A DNA stretch of 64,000 bases from Epichloe hybrida (GCA_019022495.1 JAFEKR010000048.1:1-64000), one strand, 5' to 3'; positions 35,170-48,408 are shown, counted from the first letter of the stretch. The notes: generated from the letters alone by a model not told the origin. Numbers and translations are program-made.

Positions 35170-36568
35170 CTCCTAACTAGTAGCTAGTAGAAAAATCCTA
35201 TTTTATTAAATAAAGAATAAACCTCCTTACTATAGGTATTATCTATAATATTACTTTAGTCTAGTAAAGGGTATATATTTAGTATTACTATATTATTGAG
35301 TAGTCTTATATTAATTATAACTTTTCCTTTCCTTTTCTAACTAGTTTCTTACTAAACTATAAACACTAGATACGCTATAGCTACTAGCCTCTCTAGGTAT
35401 ATTATCTTCCCTTTTAGGTAAAGTTTATTATATACTTTATTAAGTTTACTTATATCTTAGCCGCTTAATCTATAAGGTCTAATTAGCCTTATTTAATGTT
35501 ATTACTTATTAATAAGATTAATCCTTATTTTCTTATCCTTAGGCATAGGAATAATGCCTTTATCCTAATAGATATTATATTTATTAGAAAGCTAGATAAA
35601 TTTACTTATAGCTTTATAGTTAATATTAGTAATTTACACTCTAAATTTATTAGTAATATATAAAATCTCTTTTAGATATAAAATCCTATATAATAGCACT
35701 CCTATATTAACTTTCTTTAGGTTAAGCTTATTCTTTTCCTTATTAGATTTATTACTATCTTTATCCTTATTTTTTATTTTCTTTATAATATCTTTACTAA
35801 AATAAGTATAATACGCAAAAGGGTTATTAATTACATAGTTAGTATTAACTTCGCTAGCTACTATTAGCTATATAACCTTTTTATACTTATAAATTATAAT
35901 AGTTTTATTAGTTAGGTTATAGGTAATTATTTGCCTTTAGCTAGTATTACTAAATAAAGCATTAGGAAAATATTCTAAATATAACTATATATAATACGCA
36001 CTTATTTCCTAATTTCTTTATATTACTTTCTAACTAACTAGTATATATGCTAATGCTTTTAGCGGAATTAACACTATTTACATAGTAATTACCCTTTAAT
36101 AAAGAACTTTAGTAACTAGCCTAAAAATCTTTACTAGTACTATTATACTATAGACTAACTAAAAAACCACCCTAGGGCGTATAAAATTAAGCTTTACTTT
36201 ATACTTATAAAGGAAATTCGTTCCTAGTAATAATTTTAATCCTAGATTTAGCATTACATTTGCTATTACTATAAAATATCTAGTGATTTTGGTTTTATAA
36301 GCTATCCTTAGAATATAAAAATTAAACATAGCTTTTTTAGTTATAAAAAAGGAAGACCTTACTCTAGATATAAGCTTAGGTTCTTATATTACTTATTTTA
36401 TATTTAATTTATTTTACTAAAGCTATGCTTTATTTACTAAAATTAATAATATTCCTAAGTTAAGGTAAATCTAATAACTCTTACCCCTATTATTAAACTT
36501 AATATTAATCTTTAAATATATATTTACTTACTTCCTATTATATTTAACTTCTTATAGTTTTATAATAG

Positions 36569-36766
36569 TATGAGAACAATGGTAGCTAGGCAAGAGGTAT
36601 GGGGGCTCTAGTATATTAACTAAAGCTTGCTAGGTCTAAATGCGTTATGCGTGCGAGTCACTGTCTTATAGCTAGCGGCTCGCTAGTGTCACGTGGACCT
36701 AGCCTTAGGGCCTCGCTAGCCTGTGGGGTGCGTAAGTGCACCTATTGTTATAAGTGAGGCCTTATA
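36569..36766 (-). repeat. E2 3' LTR (left copy)
   Basis: 198 bp; keeps GAACAATGGTAGC near its start and ends CCTTATA where the partner has CCTCACA. Retains CpG and CpA that the interior has lost. Confidence 0.87.
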
Positions 36767-38003
36767 ATTACCCCCTCACTTATAGCTAGGCTCCTAAATA
36801 GCTTTTACTAAGTACCCTATAGCTATTTGCTAAGTATTAGCTAAATTAAAATAATAATAAATAATAGATAGCGCTTATATATAAATTTATCTATAACTCC
36901 CTATTATATTATAAACTTTTTCCTCTAGTAAATATAGTTATCCTTAATTAACCTTATTTATACTTTATTTACCTTAACTCTTTAACTCTTAATTTGCGTT
37001 CTTTTACTATAAAGCTAGATATAATTTACTTCTATATTTACTTATATATATACTATCTTTAGACTAAGTACCTAGACTTTAAGAAGCACTTGCTAATTAA
37101 GATCCTTTTACTAGTAATTATATATAGTTTCCCCTATTCTTTAGTTAGCGTAGTAGCTAAAGGAAAATAATTAAAACATTACATTTAGTGTAATAAATAT
37201 AGTAATATATATAAGATAGTGAGTTACTTAGTATTTTATTATCCTATAGCTATAAATTACTAACTTTTCTATACTAGGCTATGCTAACTTTAGCTAGTGA
37301 CTTCTAGGACCTTTTAGTTATTTATAAATAGGTTTAGGCCCTTATAGACACCACTATTACCACTAAGAATAAGGAGGGTATCCCTATGTTTTTAGATATA
37401 ACTTACTATGGCTTTATTATATGTATCTTAAACTTAGTAATAGGTTTTAACTATGCTAATACTACACACTACATTGCCTTTAGGTTAACTAGTGCTATAA
37501 AGGCATATTAAGTATATTAAGTTACTTATTTTCTACCTATTCCTTACTAACCTTTTTATATAGGTTACCTCTATCTTATACTAAAACTATTTAGTTTTAT
37601 AGTAGTAACTATAAGTTTCCTTAGTAGCTATAGCTCCCTTTCCCCCTTTTCTAGTTTATATATAGCTTTCCCTTATTCTTTTACTTAGTCTTTACTAACT
37701 TTTCTATAGGAGAACCCTAAGAATGCTATATTTATCTAGGAGGTAAGAATAGTCCTTTAGCTCTAGCCCTCTAACCCTAGGTATATAGCCTAGGTTATAG
37801 TAGTTTACTGCTTTTACTACACTATAGAGGAAGTAATTTAGGGCAATAAGAACTAGGTAAAGTATAGCTTTAATAGCTAGACTATGGTCTCCTATATAGG
37901 GGCTATAATAGAGGGTTTTCCTATTATTTTGCCTATGCTCTAGGCGTGTTTTCCTTTATTATTTAGTAGCATAACCTAGGCCTTTAGGTAATAGTTTTTA
38001 TAG

Positions 38004-38193
38004 TAACTAATAAGGTTAGGCCTTTTTTATAGCGTATTTGTGTTCCTTTATTAGTGCCTTAATCCTATGTTACTATCTTTATTACTAGACTTACTTAGTA
38101 ACTAGTAAGGTTAGGTCTTTTCTATAGTATATTTATATTTCTTTGTTAGTGCTTTAATCCTATATTACTACCTTTCTTACTAGACTTACTTTA
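38004..38193. repeat. 95-bp tandem duplication inside E2
   Basis: Units start at 38,004 (TAACTAATAAGG) and 38,099 (TAACTAGTAAGG); most differences are transitions. Confidence 0.75.
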
Positions 38194-38899
38194 GTAAAAT
38201 GCCTAAATTATACGTTAAGTGCCTTTTATGTTATCTACTAGAACCTATTAGTTATATTTGCTTAGCTAACCCTTCTATTTCACTAGGTATTTATTACCTT
38301 TATAGGTCTTCTTATAGTTCTTAACCTCCTTAACTTTATACTTATTATCTTTATCCTCTAAGTCTAGCATTAGTATTTCCTTATCTCTAGTATCTTTATA
38401 GTAATTCTATAGCTCTAATAGGCTAATATAAAATACATTATATAGCTAACTATATTTTTTAGGTAATGTAAGTCTATATGCTTATTTTCCTATAGTATTA
38501 AGTACTTAAAATAGTCTAATAAATCTAGGGGTTAGCTTTTATTTTATATCCTTAAGCCTAATATTCTTTACTAATAGTAGTACTAGGTTACCTCTTTTTA
38601 GTGTTAATAGCTAGTAATACTAGTTATAGTACTTTACTTAGGTCTTAGTGGCTTTTGCCTAGTTTTACTTTAGCTACTCTTTAACTTTATATAGCTTTAT
38701 AATATATATATAGGCTTCTAGCACCTCCCTTTCTTTAGTCTTATCCCTAAGAGCTAGGTAAAACTTAGGTAAATAGCCTATAAGGGAGTAATTAGGAGAG
38801 TAGCCTATAGTCCTATTTACTATATTATTATAGGTAAATTAGGCTATTAGGAGTAGCTTAGGCTATATCTATTAGTTATTAGCTATAAAGCATTAAAGG

Positions 38900-39250
38900 T
38901 AATGCTTAAGCACCTAGTTTATTCTCTTTATTTATTTATTAGTTTAGGGGTAAAACGCTATAGAAAGCCTTTGCTTTATATATAATAAGTAGCATAGGTC
39001 TAACTAGAATTAGCTTATAAAGACTAATCCCCTATTAGATATAATGCCCTCTAGCGCCCTAAACCTTAGTTTAATCTCCTTATAGAAAAGCTCTACTAGT
39101 TTAGCTATATTAATTATTATAGTTATAGGTAGGAAAACGGAGTACTTAGTGAATTAGTCTATAATTACTAGGATTGCGTTAGTCTCTTATTCGCTTACTT
39201 AGGTAACTAGTAATCCTATAACAAAATCTATTAAGATTTCTACCTATAGT
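38900..39250 (-). pseudogene. E2 integrase core relic
   Basis: In one minus-strand frame: EILIDFVIGLLVT, then NAILVIID.FTKYSVFLP, NIAKLVELFYKEIKLRF and GIISNRGLVF, then RLSIAFYP. This follows the D,D(35)E integrase order of gypsy elements, with stops at RIP-prone codons. Confidence 0.78.
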
Positions 39251-40559
39251 TACTGTGATATTAGCAGGGATTTAAGGCTTCTATATAGGCAATGCCTTCT
39301 AGCTACTACTCACTAGTAAACCCTATAGCTTATAATATAGTTAAATACTAACTTATTTATGCTAGGCTACTAGAAGTAATGCTTTAATAGCTTAAGAGTG
39401 TATTTAGTCCTAAAGTAACCTACTAGTGGATTATTATAGTGTAGCTATAGAAGCTCCTATTATAAGATAGGCTCCTAGGGAATAACTACCTAGTCTTAGT
39501 ATATTAGAAGGCCCCTTATGCTATGTAACTATAGACTAGCTTTTCCCTTGCCTCTTACTAGGGAATTATTAATCTTACTATTTTACCTTTATAAATCTAG
39601 ATCTTAATCCTATGCCTTCTATAGCAATTACACTAATAGTTTATTTAGCCTAGATTAGTAAGGATTTAGTGGCTTAATAGTCTCCTATATCTCTTATACT
39701 ACACTAATATCTTAGACACACATTACCTTCTCCTAGAAATTACCCTTATTTAGCTAATCTTTTACTAGATCCACGGTGGCTAACTAGCCTCCTAACTAGG
39801 CTACTCTAGCCTCTAGAGCTCTCTCTATAGTAGCTAAGGCATTTTCCTCCCCTAAAGGCATCTTGCTAAGCCTCTTTACTAAGACTAGGGCATTTTCCTC
39901 CCCTAAAGGCATCTTACTATATCTTCTCTTATATATTAGTATCTTTTCTTTTACTAGTTCTTTAGTAACTACTATTTTCTTTTAAAGCTCTAGTAAAAGT
40001 AACTTATTTATTAAGGGTTTACCTTTATAATTAGACTATCTTAATAGTGTATTTACTAGGTTACTTTTCTTAAGTCTATGCCTAATTATAAAGTAAAAGA
40101 GGCAGAGAAATATACACTATCTAGCCTATCTCCTATTTAGCTTTTACTACTTTATAAAAGTCTATAAGTTATAGTAATCTAATAAAACCTTCACTAGGGT
40201 TACTATACCTTTAATATAGTGTTACTAGTATTTAAATAACTTTACTATAGTAAGTAGCTTCTAATTTACTATACTATAATTATATTTAGTATTTGTAAAC
40301 TTCCTTAACTAAAATACTATAAAATACTATTAGCCCTTATTATCTTACTAAGATAAGATTCTTACTATTATAAAGACTAAAGTATTTATCTTAATGCGCA
40401 CTAGCTAACTTAGGTTATAATAATAAAGGAGAGGTGCCTATTAAAAGGCATCTTTTAGCTAGTTAAACACTAGCTATTCTCTTTCCCTAAATATAAACTT
40501 CTTAGTCTAAATACTATTTTAACTACCTTTTATTAGCGCATATAAGGGTGCTATAATCC

Positions 40560-41310
40560 TGGAGTATTAGTAAATAAACCTTTAGTAAAAGTTATAGAAT
40601 CCTAGGAAGGACTATATATCTTTAAAGCTTATAGGCTCCTTTTAGCCTTAGATTATATTTACTTTATATATATCTATTAAAATGCTATTAACTAATAGGA
40701 TAAACCCTAGGAATTTCACTAATTCCTAGTAAAATAAATACTTTAAGGGTTTTATATATAACTTTACTAACCTTATATATTCTAAAACTTCCTTAATATA
40801 TATAGTGTATTTCTCTTATATTTTTAAGAAGATAAGGATATTATTTAAATACACTATATAAATAGTGTTTACTAGCCTATAAAGCGCTTTATAAATATAG
40901 CTCTAGAAAGTAGCTAGTATATTAGTTAGCTTAAAGGGTATTATAAGGTATTTATAGTGTCTATAGTAAGTATAAAACATAGTCTTTTACTTATTACCCT
41001 TTTTAATATAAATTTAATAGTAAGTATCCTTAATATTAATCTTTAAGAAGTAATAGGCTCCTTAGCACTAGTCTAGGATCTCTAAAATTAGGGGGAGAGC
41101 ATAGTAATTCTTTTATATTACTTTATTAAGTCCCTAATAATCTATATATAGTTAAAGCGTTTTATCCTTCTTTAGTATAAATAGGATAAGCATGCCTATA
41201 AGGCTCTTAGAGGGTCTTATCTAGCCTTTTTATAGGTTTTTATTAATATATTTATAGAGCTCCTTTAACTTGCTTTAGGAGAGAGGGTAAATTAGTCTAT
41301 ATAGGGGCGT
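40560..41310 (-). pseudogene. E2 reverse transcriptase relic
   Basis: Minus strand: IYPLSPKAS, then ARxxPLRAL, DYR-like region (IIRDLIK), and NTIYIVYLNNILIFLKNIRE holding the YxDD box (YLNN) at about 40,860-40,837, followed by FLGFILLVNSI and SFLGFYNFYQRFI. Ty3/gypsy RT order. Confidence 0.8.
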
Positions 41311-42490
41311 GGCCCTAGGTATTAGGTTAATTATATAATTAGTCTCCTTTCTTAATAGTAAACTACTTACCTTATTTACTATAAATATATCTTTAAACTT
41401 ATATAGTTCCTTAGGGATATCTTTAATAGTTCTATATACTTTTACCTCTTTATTATCTTTAAGAGTAATAAACTTATTTTCTATAACTCCTATAATAGTA
41501 TATATAATAGCCTTATTATATATTACCTTTATAAACTTATAAGGAGTTATAAGTAAAAAGGCTATTTTCTTCTTCTTAAACTATTACTCTTAAGAGTATA
41601 AATAAAGATATATATATTCTTTAGTAAGTATATATATCCTAATTAAGACAGGGCTTCCCCTTACTCTTAGGTCTTTATCTATAGCTATATATAGTAGCTT
41701 AAGGTCCTTTTCTTTCTCTCTTAAGTCTTTAATAGTAATAAGTACCTTATAGACACTATATTAAGGGACTATAAGGGCCCTTATTACCTAGAGAATAGGT
41801 ACTATAGCCTTAGCCTAATTAAGCTTATAGTTTCTTATAAATTTAACGCTAATAATATTAAGCTTAGCGTAGCTATCTAGATTTGCTACTGTTTTAATGT
41901 CTTTATACTTATAAATAGTAACTAGTGTGTGAAATTAATACCTAATTAGTATCTTAGTATTTAAGGCAAAGGTAAGGGCCTTTACTTTTACCTTAGGAAG
42001 TTTCCTTATTTATCTTAGAGGTCTTTCCTTAGCTTATTATATTTATTTATAAGGTAATCTAGGCTATTATAGTTATAATATTACCTCTTATCCTTAACTT
42101 CGCTATTATTTAGGTATATAGCTAGGCCCTTTTCCTAGTCTTTATTCCTTTAATCTCTATATAGCTTATAACCTTAGGGTAAGTTATTTCTATAATATTA
42201 GGGATTCTTATATAATCCCTTATCTCCTAAATATTTAGGCTTTTGCTTACTCTTTAGCATAGCCTCCTAAAATCACTAGGTAAGTTATATAACCTTCTCT
42301 TATGTTTTCCTAGTAATAAAGGCATATAAGTTAATATAGTCCTATAGCTTAGGGAGTAACTTTATAAAGAATATAAGGGTATAGGACTTTTCTAGGGCTC
42401 TTTCTAGGTATATCTCTAGTAAATCTAAGAAGATACTAAATTTAATAAGGCTTTAGCCCTTATATTACTTTGCGTTCTTAAGCTATGTAA

Positions 42491-42706
42491 CTATTTAGGC
42501 ATTATAGTTTGTAAAGTCCCTAAGTAATATAAGCATCTAAGTCTAGAATTTATCCTAGTTATCCTTAAGATTATCCTAGCTATTAGCCTATTATTTATCA
42601 AGGTATTTATCCTATCTTGCCTTATAGTTAGTGTATATATAGTTAAGTATAAAGAGAATCTTTTAGTAATTATATTAGTATTTCTTCTTTGCCCTATTAA
42701 AGGCAT
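42491..42706 (-). pseudogene. Surviving open stretch in the E2 Gag region
   Basis: A 71-codon open stretch, one of only three over 60 codons in the AT-rich block. Basic, Arg/Ile-rich, starting MPLIGQRRNTNII. Its place at the 5' side of E2 pol suggests Gag; no nucleocapsid knuckle is visible. Openness is probably chance. Confidence 0.4.
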
Positions 42707-43146
42707 GGTTTAGGTTATTTATCTATATCTTATACCTCTAGGGGTTTATAGGGTGTTAAAGCTTAGTAATATTCTTAACTCTAATCTCTTAGCTACTATT
42801 ACTTAAGGAGAGGCTAGCTCTTTACTTACTTTTTCCTTATACTTCCCCTAAGTTACCCCTAATAAGGTTAATAAGCTCTTATTCTTATTCTTATAATCTT
42901 TAGAGTTTTTCTAGCTAAGTAATTTGCTCTAGTATTACTATAGCTTTACTATAAGGGGTAAAGGGTCTTATTATAAGCGTGGTTTTATTAGTATATAGTA
43001 TATCTTTGCCTATAGTATTACCCTTATTTACTTAGGTATAACTCTTATTTATTAGGGTTAGGTTATTATCTAATATTACTCTAGCGGATTAGGTAGTTCT
43101 CCCCCTTATATTACTCTTAGGTAGCTAGTAAGAGAAGCTTTAGAAT

Positions 43147-43344
43147 TATAAGAATAATAGTAACTAGGCAAGAGGTATAGGGGCTCTAGTATATTAACTA
43201 AAGCTTGCTAGGTCTAAATGCATTATACGTGCAAGTCACTGTCTTATAGCTAGCGGCTTGCTAGTGTCACGTGGACCTAGCCCTAGGGTCTCGCTAGCCT
43301 GTGAGGCGCGCAGGTGCACCTGTTGTTATGAGTGGGGCCTCACA
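43147..43344 (-). repeat. E2 5' LTR (right copy)
   Basis: 198 bp partner of 36,569-36,766; ends GGGGCCTCACA, next to TSD AATAG. Confidence 0.87.
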
Positions 43345-45822
43345 AATAGCCTTAATTACTTATCCTAGAACTAGTTAGTTTAGCTTTATTAAATCTATCC
43401 CTATAGTGTTTTTATTTGCCTCTTTTTAATGTTTTTTTATAAAGTAAGTTTTAATAAAATTTAAGTCCTATACTTAGGTTTCTATATAGTTATTCTCTTT
43501 AACCTCCTTTTCTTTAGCTATATAATAACTATATTCCTAAAGATAGGTCTTATATTATTATATATTAGAATTATTATTATATACTATAATATAAGCATAT
43601 TCCTTATCCCTAGTAAATAGTTTCTCCTAATATTAAAATTACATAGACTACTACTACTAGCTAAATACCTCTAGTAGTCCTAGATCCTATAATTATTATT
43701 TATTATATTAGACTAGTAAGTTATCTTATTAATTCTAACTAAAACCTAGACACTTTTCTTTATTTTCCTACGCTTTATTTTACTATAGCCTTTAGTTTTA
43801 TCCCTTAATTTGCGTATTTTATTAGTATAGCCTTAGTTAGAAAAATCCTAAGAATCTTTAGATATTCTAATTATCCTATTTATAATATTAATTTCCTAGC
43901 TAAAATTATGTGTTTAATAGTTTATTTTAATTTACTTAAGCTTTATTCTTATTCTCTTCTAAGTTACTACTAGATATCTTAGTGTTAAAATAAACTTTTA
44001 GCTTCCCTTTACCTTTTCTAACTATAAACTAACCTTTACTTTATAAGTAATTATATAGATCTTGCCTTTTATTATTCACTATAGTAATATAGGCTAATCT
44101 TATATCTATTATTATTAGAACTAGATATATCTAGTGTAATCCTAGATAAAGTTTAAGATATAGGTATACTAAAAGCTAATAATCTATTATTTTGCTATTT
44201 ACTTTAGTATACTAGAAATTTTTTAATATAAAATTGCAAAAAGATATGTTATTTATAACGTTTTCTTTAGTGTATTTTGCTTTGTTAAGCTATGCTATTA
44301 TATCCTAGACTTAAATACTAAATTCCTTTTAAACTACCTTAAAGACTAATAGTATATTACTAAATATAGTGCTTTATTTTTCTAAATTAAGATATTATTA
44401 GTACTATACTATTATATCTCCTTAGAATAGCGTTTAAATCTTCTTTTAAATAATATCTTATTAACTAGGGTTAGTATAATATAAGTAATCCTTAACTACC
44501 TAGACCTATAATTTAATATTATAGAAAATGGTTTACTTTCTATTATATATTATAAGGTCTTTACTAGCCTTTTCTAATTTATTATAAGGCTTAAAGTGTC
44601 TAATATCTGTGATTTTCTATGTTAAATCCATGTTTTATTCTACGTTTTCTATCTATTAGTTATCCTAATTCTAATTAAACACTAGATTTATTCTTTTTCT
44701 AGGTTAGGAAGTTACGTACTATTCTAAACCTCAGGAATATATAGTTTAATGCTATATTTAGTATGAATTTGCCTATTATTATATGAAATCCTATGGGTAC
44801 TATAGTTACTAATACTATTAGTACTATAGGTATATTAGTTATGCTAATAGTCTTACTTTAGCATCTAGGTAGCTATTATACTAACCCTAGTTATTTAGTA
44901 AATATAACATTCCCTAGGTAGTATTTCACGCTAATAGCGTTAATCCTACTAAGGCATTTACACTTTATAAGCTTCTAATTTTAGTTATTAGTCTTGTAAC
45001 TAGCTAGTTTATTTCTGCTGTTATTTCTACTATTATTGCTTTTTATATAACCTATTATTACTTTATTGCCTTCTATAAGATCCTTATAGTGTTAGATTTA
45101 CTAGTCTTAGTGTAAGACTCCCCTAGGTCTTATAGGTTCTCTAAGGGTCTTAACTAGAGGTTATGAAATTCCTCTAAATCTAGTAGGTTCCCTAAGAGTC
45201 CTAATTATAGGTTCTCTAGATATAACTCTATTAACTAGTTAAGGGGTTTAGTACGCTAAATAGTAGTGTTATTTTTAGGATGGTTTTTAATCCCCTTTTC
45301 TTTGTTATTCTTATCCTTATCTATACTATTCTTAGTTTTAGTGGTTATTATACTATAAGTAAGGCTAATGTCTTTAGATTATCTCTCTAATACCTTACTA
45401 CCTTTTAATCTAGTGGATTTATAAAGAAAACCTTTAGATTTAGCTTTATAAATACATAATTTAACTTCCTTCTAAGCAAGATATATAGCTTATAAATCTA
45501 TTAGGTTTTAGTAAATAGGTGGTTTTTAATATACTAGGTATTTATATCTTTTAAGCACTCTATTATTAAATTTATATTTTATAAGTTTAATTAAATCTTC
45601 TTATTCCTTAGTTTTAATAAGTTATTATTTTTAGTACTTAAATAAAAGGTTTGCTTTATTAAAAGCCTAAAACTAGTAAATAAGTTATAGTTTGTTTTAG
45701 TAACTAGGAAGTTAGACTAAATGTTTATATAATAATATTATAAACAGTTAGTTTTAGATATATAGTTTTTATTTCTAGGTTTCTAGAAGGGCATAATAAA
45801 AGAATCTCTAATTACTACTAAA

Positions 45823-46019
45823 TATTATATGTAAGTTTAGCATAATATAAGGCGAATCCATTAGAGAGGCTAATGGATTTGCTATTATAAGGTTATACTA
45901 AGTTTACTATAAGAGCTACTATTAGGTGCAAGGTAAGATGTCTAAAGAAGGTTAATTCTTTCTATCTAGAGTCTAAATCTAGTCTTATATGCGCCTGCAT
46001 TTAGCTCCGCCACGTAACA
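45823..46019 (-). repeat. E1 5' LTR (right copy)
   Basis: 197 bp; ends GCCACGTAACA followed by the TSD CTTAA. Confidence 0.88.
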
Positions 46020-47369
46020 CTTAAGCTCTAGATATATATAAATATATATATTAAGTATAGTCTAAAGTAGTTTATATTATATAACTAAGACTTTTTTATA
46101 AGTAAACCCTTTTTAATCTATAAAGCTTAAGATTAAATATTTTAGTAAAGCCTTATAAATATAGTTAGACTAGGTTATTATAGTTTTCTATTCTATTAGG
46201 TTTATATTAGATATTAGAGTATAATACTTCTATAACTAGTAATAGGTTTCTTTAATAGTCTTTAGTTATATTAAATTTAAGTCTTTAAGTTATTCTCTAG
46301 TGTTTTCTATTTAATTCTAGCTAGTTATATTAAACTATAAGAGTATTTCTTCCTAAGACTCCTTCTAGGATTATAATATAGTTAGTATCTTAACTACTTA
46401 TTAGAGCTTTAGGTTAATATTACACTTAAGTATCTTATACTAATTTACTTTAGAAATACCTATTACTTTTATCTTTACCTTAAAGCCCTTAATAAAATTA
46501 GCTATATTTTCTTCTAAAAACTACTAAATATTATACTTATTCTATATAGTAATAAGAGAGGTTTAATACACTATTATTTCTTTAAGAAGCTTTATAAAGG
46601 TTTTTATATTAAGCTCTTTAAGAAATCTAGGTATTTTACCTTTATTATTAAGGTCTTTACCTAAATAGTTATTAAACTAAGTTTAAGCTAGGCTAATAAC
46701 TATCTTAGAATTAAGTAATTCTTAACTAATAACTAGGGTACTAGGTAATAGTAAGTCCTAAAGGTCCTTTAAGTAACTTAAGTGCTTACTAAGTCTTGCT
46801 TTACTTAGCTATTAAAAATAAGATAAGGTAAGGTTAAATATAGGTTTAGTAAAAAGTGCTTTTAATTAATCTTATAAAAGAGTAATTACTTAACTAAATA
46901 TTATAATACTAGTAAGATTTTCTTAGAGAAAGACTTTTAATAAGGTAGTATTCATAGTAATAAGTAACCTATAAGTAAAGGCTACTAATATAATTATATA
47001 GCTTTTTATAATAAGCTATAGGACCTTTATATATAGCTAAATAATAGTAAAATTAGCTATAAGCCCTAAGATTAAATAGTTTATAACACTAGGTAATACT
47101 TCTTATCTTAGTGTCTTATATTTAAATACTTTCAGTAAAGGATTAATAGTTTAGCTAGTGCTTATAAGGTATACCTCTAAACTATCTAGTTTTCTTTTTT
47201 ATGCTTTTATATAACACTAGTTTATATTCTTAGCTTACCTTAGCTTAGTATATTTAGCTAGCCTTTCCTTTATACTATAACTATTATAAAGGTTAGGTTA
47301 AGGCTTTAGATTTATATCTTAGTATAAGGAAAGTAAAATAAAGGGGTCTTTATATAGGTTAGCTTAGTA
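46020..47369. repeat. Unidentified RIP-degraded repeat (right part of the host of E1)
   Basis: Starts with the second CTTAA. No motif recognised with confidence; very AT-rich throughout. Likely continuous with 24,425-26,770 before E1 inserted. Confidence 0.45.
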
Positions 47370-47374
47370 ATAGT

Positions 47375-48408
47375 TTGTCAGGGGAAAAACAACACCCCAA
47401 AACGACGGAAAAGACGACGATAGTAATAATAACAAAAACGACGATATTAACGATGCTAACGATACTAACGAATTTAACGATATCGAAGCCGGAACCTAGA
47501 TAACGGGATCTAGGTCTGCGATATTTGCGATCCATCGCGAGGATCCAAGCTGCTGAGATCTCTTTTCAATGTCAGGTCAAATTCATCTTATTAGGTTAAA
47601 CACAATGCTAGGTTATCTTATCCATTGAACAATCCAAGCCAAAGGCAACGAAGGGAGAGTTGATTTTCTATGAAAGAGAAGGGAATCTAGGGATTTTATC
47701 TAGCTAGATAGTCACATGACTAGGGATCCGATTGATCCGGCGATGCCGATAGATCTGACGATGCCGAGGTCTAGAGGCCTGTGGTCTTGTGAGAGAGGTC
47801 TCGAGAGGTCACAATTCTAGCCACACAATAGCTAAAAGCGTAATTATTAGCTTACTTCTAATTAATCTTAGTTTATAGTAAATTAACTAGAAAGTAAAAA
47901 GGTCCTAGGGGTTTAAAACTGCGTTTCTTTACTAGTTTTATTAAGTAAAAAACAATACCCTAAAAGATATAATACTAGCCTATAGTTATAGGTAGTAGTA
48001 ATATTTACTTATATTAGAAGGGTTAATTAACTTAATAGTAGTAATTATAATAATAGCTAAATTTATCTTTATAAATAGAGATAATTTAGATTAAATAGTC
48101 TATTAAATTAGAAGTAACTTTTTAGTGAAGTTAGGGAAATAATCTTATTAATTTATCTTATTAAGGTAAATATAATAGTAGCTATAGTAGCGCTAGGTAT
48201 TTAAGTTAAAAATCTAAAGTTAGGTGTGTATAAAAAACCTTAAAAGAATTTAGCTATAGGTAATCTCTTTATAGATTAAATAGTTCTCTTACCTAGATAA
48301 CTAATATTATTATCCCTTATTATGTTATTTATCCTTGCGATCCCTTGTATCCCTTGTGCTTGTTATCGCGATTACGCGCGTTTATAGGCGCGCGTATCAC
48401 GGCACACA
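47375..48408. mobile_element. Short LTR-type insertion with two unequal terminal repeats
   Basis: Flanked by ATAGT at 47,370-47,374 and 48,409-48,413. The left repeat (47,375-47,827) starts TTGTCAGGGGAAAAACAACA and is almost untouched by RIP (many CpG, CpA). The right repeat (about 47,938-48,408) starts with an aligned, mutated form and both end in CACACA followed by ATAG. They share blocks at both ends and around CTTATTA.GGTAAA, but the centres are diverged. About 110 bp lie between. Could be an LTR element with a deleted interior, or two related solo LTRs side by side. Confidence 0.5.
48374..48396. other. GC-rich inverted repeat (hairpin)
   Basis: ACGCGCG, 8 spacer bases, then CGCGCGT, in otherwise AT-rich DNA, near the right end of the 47,375-48,408 element. 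Confidence 0.55.

Larger units (their letters stand above)
32880..35760 (-). pseudogene. E1 reverse transcriptase relic, split by the hAT-like insertion
   Basis: Minus strand, upstream half at 35,760-35,178: LHxxGK-like LYLKGKIIYLERLVAIAYLV, then LLNNIV and NKIGFFYQ/LL-type sequence. Downstream half at 33,252-32,880: GLKALNIALIGYKNSPAF, YINNILIFLDSIKEHLVYLN (the YxDD box with N for D) and KKSFI.YLAI. Order and spacing are those of Ty3/gypsy RT. The break is filled by 33,261-35,169 and one copy of its 8-bp TSD. Confidence 0.8.
36569..43344 (-). mobile_element. Ty3/gypsy LTR retrotransposon E2, inserted in E1
   Basis: 198-bp LTRs at 36,569-36,766 and 43,147-43,344, TSD AATAG at 36,564-36,568 and 43,345-43,349. 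Ancestral LTR ends TGTGAG...CTCACA are inferred from combining both copies. Pol lies on the minus strand, with Gag relic near the right end, RT about 41,310-40,560 and integrase about 39,250-38,900. A purine-rich tract (revcomp GTGAGGGGGT, at about 36,768-36,778) abuts the left LTR, which is therefore the 3' LTR. Total 6,776 bp, a normal gypsy length. LTRs are much less mutated than the interior. Confidence 0.87.
26771..46019 (-). mobile_element. Ty3/gypsy LTR retrotransposon E1, nested-in and RIP-degraded
   Basis: Bounded by 197-bp LTRs (26,771-26,967 and 45,823-46,019) and by a perfect 5-bp TSD CTTAA (26,766-26,770 and 46,020-46,024). LTR termini are TGTTACGTG (kept in the left copy) and CACGTAACA (kept in the right copy), an inverted repeat. 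Pol reads on the minus strand: reverse transcriptase from about 35,760 to 32,880 (interrupted by a hAT-like insertion), integrase from about 31,704 to 31,141. So the 5' LTR is the right-hand one. Nested inserts total about 8.8 kb, leaving about 10.4 kb, long for gypsy; roughly 4 kb after the integrase are unexplained. All genes are dead. Confidence 0.85.
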
